Part shown: positions 58,516-64,000 of the stretch, one piece after another
Numbering within the stretch: position 1 is the first letter of the stretch
How the letters are laid out: each line of letters begins with the position of its first letter
Origin: Diadema setosum
Taxonomy: Eukaryota; Echinodermata; Echinoidea; Diadematoida; Diadematidae
Direction: 5' to 3'
Assembly (NCBI RefSeq): GCF_964275005.1
Contig: NC_092690.1
Location: forward strand, 9,793,010-9,857,009
Length of the DNA stretch: 64,000 bases
Program-made: the position numbers and the translations under genes
Notes under the pieces: generated by a model
The model's database searches: none
Told to the model about the DNA's origin: nothing
The model's input: only the letters and a program-made list of their open reading frames with translations

Positions 58516-60277
58516 AGGCCCTGTAACACCTTTCCGGGTAAGCCTTGCGTGCAACTTGCGAAGAACAATTTTTACTACCCGGAGTTCCCCGCAGATGACC
58601 CGCACGTGATAATACCTAGCACGTATCTCACCCGTAGTTACCCGGAGTTGCCCTGTCACACCTTTCCGGGCAAGCTAGGCGGTCTTGTTGCGTGTGGGGA
58701 TTTTCCAGCACGCAAGACAATTTTGCAGGCGGGCAAGGATATTTTGGACAAGTTTCGTATGCTACTTGCCTGCTGGATCCGTGCTACTTACGTACTACTT
58801 TCATGTGAACTGCGTGTCAGGCGCATGGGTGGCGAGTGATGGCTGACAACTCGGTGAAGGAATCCATCTGAAGGAATTTGATATGGCAGAAGTCCCACAG
58901 AATGTCATTATCTTGGCCGCATACGGGACTGCGAAGTACCTTCGTGGGAGTTGCCTGCGAGGTGCTGCCGCTAAGGGTCTCCTAGTGGCGTTCTGCGTGG
59001 ACCTCTGCGGGCAATCCCCGCGACTCACCCGGAAAAAAGTCTTGGTCATGTCCAAAACTTGGTTGCGGGTAAATCGGACTTGTGTGCCCACCTCCTGTCA
59101 ACTACGGGCGAGATACGCGCTAGGTACTGTCAGGTGCGGAAAAAACTGCTGGGAATTCCGGGTTGCAAAAAAATTTCCCCGCAAGTTAGTCCGCAAGGCT
59201 TCCCCAGACACGGTGTGACAAGGCCTTGAGCATGCTTAAAACTCGTTCCGGGTGAGTTGCGGGGGTTTTCCCGCAGAGGTACACGCAGAACACCAGTAGG
59301 AGGCCCTTTATAGCGGCAGCACCTCACAGGCAACTCCCACGCTGGTACTTCGCAGCTGTACGTAGGTACTTCGCAGTTCCCGCTCATAGCTGAAAATGGA
59401 TCAGTTTCAAAGCTCTCATGCACGTCACACGGAATACACGCAAGTAGCAGGTAAATAGCACGCGTCTAGCAGTAAGACGCAGGGATGTCAAGTTCAAAAA
59501 AAATTATGAGTGAGATTTTCATTACTCGGCATCTCGGCGCGCGAATGTGCGCACGAGCGAGGGTGTGGGAGGGTTCCCCCCCCCCCCGCGGCTTCCCACG
59601 TTAGGGAGCCCTTTCAATTTTTAGCTCTTTATGGTGCGATCAAGGCCCCGTTTCATAAAAGATGGTAGGATGGCAACTCTTGTTGGAATGGCAACTTCCA
59701 AAAGCAACAGCCAATCAGGAAGCTGGATTCTTGTCGTTACCATGACAATTGCCATTCCAGCAAAAGTTGTTATCGTATCAAACTTTTATGAAATGGGGCC
59801 CAGGTGCATACTAAAAAGTGAATATTTTTTTTTTTTACTTATTTGGAAAGACAAAAGGGAAATATACCTTCCATTGCAACTATCACTTTAATCTTTTGAG
59901 CTATGCTCATCATTATAGGCCCAAGTTGCAGACTTTGCCTGATGCGTAAGAAAAATGGGTGCCATGCGTGAGATCGCGAGATGGCCCCTAAATGCTTGAG
60001 TCTCACGCAGAATGCGTGAGACTTGGTAGCTCTGAAGACGCAAGTACGGAACTTGCCAATATTCTTGTTCGCCAGTAGAAAATGACAGGGCAAATGACAG
60101 GGCCTAAACATGGTTGCGGGTAAAAAGATTTGCGTGCGCATCTCCGGGCGACTACGGGTGAGATACGTGCTAGGTACTGTCATGTGCGGGTCATCTTCGG
60201 GGACCTCCGGGTAGTAAAAATTGTTATTCGCGCAAGTCGCACGCAAGGCTTGCTCGGAAAGGTGTGACACTGCCTTT
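58516..60277. mobile_element. CACCTTTCCGGGCAAGC element, copy 2
   Basis: Left end CCCTGTAACACCTTTCCGGG and right inverted end CGGAAAGGTGTGACACTGCC. An inner element with the same ends (about 58654 to 59226) is nested inside, as in copy 1. It is G+C-rich with no transposase. A 160-bp MITE interrupts it at 59643-59803. Confidence 0.72.
59643..59803. mobile_element. Small MITE with GGCCCCGTTTCATAAAA ends
   Basis: GGCCCCGTTTCATAAAAGAT at the left pairs with CTTTTATGAAATGGGGCC at the right. The middle has TTGGAATGGCAAC and ATTGCCATTCCA in opposite orientation. A fragment of the same terminus, TTTATGAAATGGGGCCC, occurs near 27258 in gene C's intron. Confidence 0.78.
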
Positions 60278-62257
60278 AGTACATGCGCTGAACGTATTCA
60301 TACTGTGCTCGTGTACAGAGCAGCAATTAAGGCGATCGAGATTTTCCAACGATTTTCCGACACTTGTAAACACTAAAAGTGTGAAAACTTAACTTCTGTT
60401 CGAATATAGAGACTCAGATGCAAGCATTTTAGGTTACCGAATAACTAGGATGAGTTTGCGTATGTTTGGAGATCAATTGACAAACAGGTGCGAAAGTGCA
60501 CTAGCGCCCCAGACCCTTTGCCAACTGGAAGGCAAAGGTGCAGGACAAAGACATCTAAACCTAATCTAGTTTTCGTCAATATCCTGTATAGCAAAATATT
60601 ACGAGCAGAGGGTCTGGAAGCCAGACTAATATCCATGCTACATAGCACAAGCACACATGCTACGTATAGCGCGAATATATTGAATCGAAAAGACTGCAGG
60701 ATTTCACGTCATCATGTAGGTCGGAACTTGCGGCAATTCTTCTGGCATTAACCTGATTGAGACAACTCAGTAATGTGTATACAGGAGTTAAAATTTTAAT
60801 TGACAGTTGAAGTGCTCTCCGGGCCCTTGAAACATGCAAATTTGAGGATGCTTTTGTGAAAGAAATACACATTCTTTCGATGCACTTGCTTTTCAGGGGT
60901 ACGATAGTGCATCATGAATGGGTGCCCGGCCAATGTGGCAGATAAAGCGGCAAAAACAGCTCTACAAGAGAAACATCGGAATCAACAATGGACTCAATAA
61001 GACGGAAGTTATATTTGTGTTAAGTAGTCATTTTAAAAAGAAGTGGCAAAAAGATGGAAAGAGACACAGTCCCCTTTAAAAGAAGTTCAGAAGTATGTTT
61101 TTGGAAAATTTGAAGGCAGATCAAAAAAACAAACAAACAACAACAAACAAACAGGGATGAACAAATCCTTATTCACCAAATCCGTATGAGCAATATTGGA
61201 CTGAATTAATTTAACAAGTGGAAAGTAAATTTGCATGAAACAGGCAACTGCCCCCATTGCCCTAAGCCTGATAGATTTATGTAGGTACTTATTATTATGT
61301 AATCGAGTTTTAGTCTAATTTAGACTTACACATCGCACAACCGGATGTTTGCTTATCACATAATGTACAATGAGAATTATTTGTAAATTATATGTTTATT
61401 CATTGAAGCGTATATATGAAATAATTTGTTTTGATGTTTACATATTATCGCATTCGGGAGTCATTCGGAGTCATTCGGGTGTCATATGCGTTAGGCAGAG
61501 CACCCTGACTACGAGAAATGAGGGGTCTTGGTCTCTGTGCGCGACTGAGAAGCCTGCTCAATGTAACGAGCCGGGCTGACCAGAGTTTGTCATCAGCATG
61601 CACCAGGACCAACCAGGACTTATCTGCCCTAACCTATGACAGCAGACAGCGCGTATAAAAATGATGTAGAAGTATTAAGTTTATTTTCTGATAAATGCAA
61701 AATAATGATATTACACAGATGAAGGCGCAAATATTCATAATTATATAAATGATGCCTCTCAAACATAACAACAACATAGCAACATAACAACAACATAACA
61801 CGAGCAGAGGGTCTCGAAGCCAGACTAATCTCCATGCTACATAGCACGTGCACAAGTTCCTCGCGATCACGTAGGTTTCGGCGTTTTCCGTATGGAAAGT
61901 CCCTCGCAGAGTCTACATTGCGAAATAATGCATTTGCGAGTACCTGCTCGAGTTGCGTTCAAACAGGGAGGTGGGGTCTTCCCACCTCCCTGGTTCAAAG
62001 TTCGGCTGCGATATGAGCCCATACGATAAACGAGAGGAGTTATGAACTTCATAACATTAACTAGAAGCTAAAGTTTGCTGATCTGATAAACAACGGACAT
62101 TTTATTTTGCATCTGGTGAACTAGTAGGGGAAGAAGCAATTAGCAAATGCTGCTAAATCAGTGAACAGGCAGAACAGGAGGTAATAGATTTCAGTCGGTA
62201 ACTCGAGTGCCATATATTTTCGGAAATCTTCAAAACTGTTGAGAAAAAAGCAAGAAA
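60278..62257. other. Gene E proximal 5' flank
   Basis: No gene found. It holds two direct copies of a roughly 50-bp block (CGAGCAGAGGGTCT, GAAGCCAGACTAAT, CCATGCTACATAGCAC) at 60602-60650 and 61801-61847, 1.2 kb apart. The last 40 bp (ACTGTTGAGAAAAAAGCAAG) resemble the leader just before the ATG of gene C, so the leader seems split from its promoter by the inserted DNA. Confidence 0.5.
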
Positions 62258-62445
62258 ATGGCACCAGGAAAAGCACCAGCCATTGGTATTGACTTGGGAA
62301 CGACCTACTCGTGTGTGGGTGTCTTCCAGTACGGCAAAGTCGAGATCATTCCCAACGACCAGGGAAACCGAACCACACCGAGCTACGTCGCCTTCACCGA
62401 TACGGAGCGGCTCATCGGCGATGCCGCCAAGAATCAAGTTGCTAT
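62258..62445 (+). CDS. hsp70: Hsp70 gene E, exon 1 (rest outside window)
   Basis: Encodes [23 protein letters not shown] and continues to KNQVA, with donor AT|GTAAGT (phase 2). The ATP-loop motif is intact and TPSYVAF has the usual Tyr, unlike C and D. One change, EIIPNDQG for EIIANDQG, is unusual. No exon 2 is seen in the remaining 1.5 kb, which fits the 2.4- to 9-kb introns of its neighbours. Whether it makes a full protein cannot be judged here. Confidence 0.9.
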
Positions 62446-63401
62446 GTAAGTAAATCGGTCTGCTGCTTTATTGTCTTCCAGTTGTTGTGATTGGAATCAT
62501 TTTCTTCTGTTCTGTTTTATTATTCCTACTTTTCAGGCAAAAAAAAAAAAAAAAACAACAACAAACAAACAACAAACAGATGATCTGTCTCCGGGAACCG
62601 TCAACCCGGGTTCGTTTCCCGAAGATACAAGTGTAGTTGAGGAATTGTGTATTAACCATACCGTCCCTGTAGTATGAGAGGCAAAACACCCTGTTCCTCG
62701 GATGATGGCGATCCCGTAAGAGAGTATTCAACGTAGATCGCGCTTTAGTCATTCATCGCAAAGAGCAGGGTGCATGTTCCCTCACATCCAACTGGAATCT
62801 ACTCGATTGCTTCTGCCTTCTCATGAATGCACATTTCTCCAAAGTACATGTATGGGCTCTCATGACATGCACATGAAGTTCATCAATCTTGGTCTTGAAT
62901 CTTAAGGACTAACCTTTGATCCACTTTGTATGAAGGATAGCTTCTTTATTCACTCTATCTCCCTTTAATACAAAGTTTCATTCCTTAGAGCAGCATGGAT
63001 TTGATCTGCATTAAGTATTACAAGTGTTTGTAACCTCATGAAAGACCGCCTAGTGCAGATGAACATGCGCTATCCAGCCATCTTCTCTGATGGAAAATGA
63101 AACAAACCAAACTCAGAATCCATTAACTACATGTATCATAAAAATAAAATAGCTCATTCTCTAAACTACAAGAGAACATTTCCATCGCAAACTGCTCATC
63201 CCCCCCCAAAAAAAAAAACAAACGAAAAAGGAAATATAAGTAACTGCAGCTTTCCAGTTTAACCCTTTCAATACTAAATTCTGAAATCCCCATAGATTTA
63301 ATACACAGGCCACCAGGTTCCTGTATGGAACGGGATAATAACTGTGGAACTCTTGGGGGGGGGGGGGGGGTAGGGGCTGGCTGGTCATGATACGCATATA
63401 T

Positions 63402-63408
63402 GAATATA

Positions 63409-63452
<44 letters not shown>
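63402..63452. repeat. (AT)n microsatellite
   Basis: AT dinucleotides with one GT interruption, close to a G run at about 63355-63372. Confidence 0.95.
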
Positions 63453-63455
<3 letters not shown>

Positions 63456-63882
63456 TGTATGATTGCATATTGCTGTTGCGCAGATGACCACTAGCACAAA
63501 GAAAAAACACACGAACACACACACACGCACACACACCCTGCAGTCAAATGTGGTCAGCCCTTCCCCTCTTTTTTTTTTTTTTTAATATTTGGAATCTTTT
63601 ATTTTTGCTTCCTGTTGGACTCCCCCCCCCCCACGTCACCTTTTTGGCTTTTGTCAATTCTCCTCTCCCAAGAAAAGTCTTTGGTCATCATAGGAATTTA
63701 TAAGTTAGACAGTGACTACTTCCCCAATAGTGGGTGATCAGTTCTATCGTGTGTTTGAAGCTCCTTGGTTTCATGCACTCTCCATTCCCAAAGCCCCACC
63801 TCAAATTACGCTTCTGTGTCCGTTGATCCGTGGGCATGATGACCCTCGGTGCTGGAAGATCTTTCCTCTGCGAGAATTTTTC

Positions 63883-63928
63883 GTTTATTTATTTATTTAT
63901 TTATTTGTTTATTTATTTATTTATTTGT

Positions 63929-63975
<47 letters not shown>

Positions 63976-64000
63976 TCTATTTATTCATTTATTTATTCTT
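63883..64000. repeat. (TTTA)n tetranucleotide repeat
   Basis: About 118 bp of TTTA units with a few TTTG, TCTA and TTCA variants, running off the right edge. Confidence 0.95.

Larger units (their letters stand above)
62446..64000 (+). other. Gene E intron 1 (5' part)
   Basis: No gene found. Contains A-rich, (AT)n (63402-63452), (AC)n, G-run, T-run and C-run tracts and a terminal TTTA repeat. Confidence 0.6.

Overview
The window looks like nuclear DNA of a marine deuterostome invertebrate, most likely an echinoderm. It is AT-rich, with long (AT)n, poly-G and TTAGGG-like tracts. Its genes have long introns and it holds many palindromic non-autonomous transposons and decayed non-LTR retrotransposons. 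The species is inferred from general character and is not proven.

The only protein-coding genes I can support form a same-strand cluster of cytosolic-type Hsp70 (HSPA8/HSPA1-like) genes. Each has a short exon 1 of about 63 codons and one long exon 2, split by a phase-2 intron inside the Met codon that follows the AKNQVA motif. Five loci are visible, here called A to E. A has only exon 2 (2993-4736). B has exon 1 at 8507-8694 and exon 2 at 11135-12803. C has exon 1 at 18084-18271 and exon 2 at 27520-29188. D has exon 1 at 40496-40683 and exon 2 at 48250-49918. E has only exon 1 (62258-62445), with the rest beyond the window. Two decayed copies of exon 1 lie at 16119-16400 and 38837-39105.

C and D sit in a head-to-tail tandem segmental duplication: unit 1 about 15465-38187 and unit 2 about 38188-57766. 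Both units carry the same relict exon 1, promoter, coding exons, downstream LINE and other repeats. Transposons present in only one unit date insertions after the duplication. They include a 357-bp TTAA-flanked element, a roughly 965-bp element carrying DR1-like repeats, and a four-level nest containing a LINE.

The most interesting biology is in the proteins. B, C and D all stop at the same codon, where A has CAA (Gln) and they have TAA. This removes the C-terminal tail with the EEVD-type motif that cytosolic Hsp70s use to dock TPR co-chaperones. Remnants of the tail (EETD, EEMK, EEME) are still readable just past the stop. The tail is open in the same frame in B and C but further broken in D. 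C and D, otherwise nearly identical, differ in one block of the substrate-binding domain where C matches B and D matches A, as expected of ectopic gene conversion. Conserved promoter blocks (TATA box, CCAAT-type box, TTGCGCAA-like palindrome) precede B, C and D. In E the matching promoter block lies about 3.9 kb upstream of exon 1, separated by a transposon.
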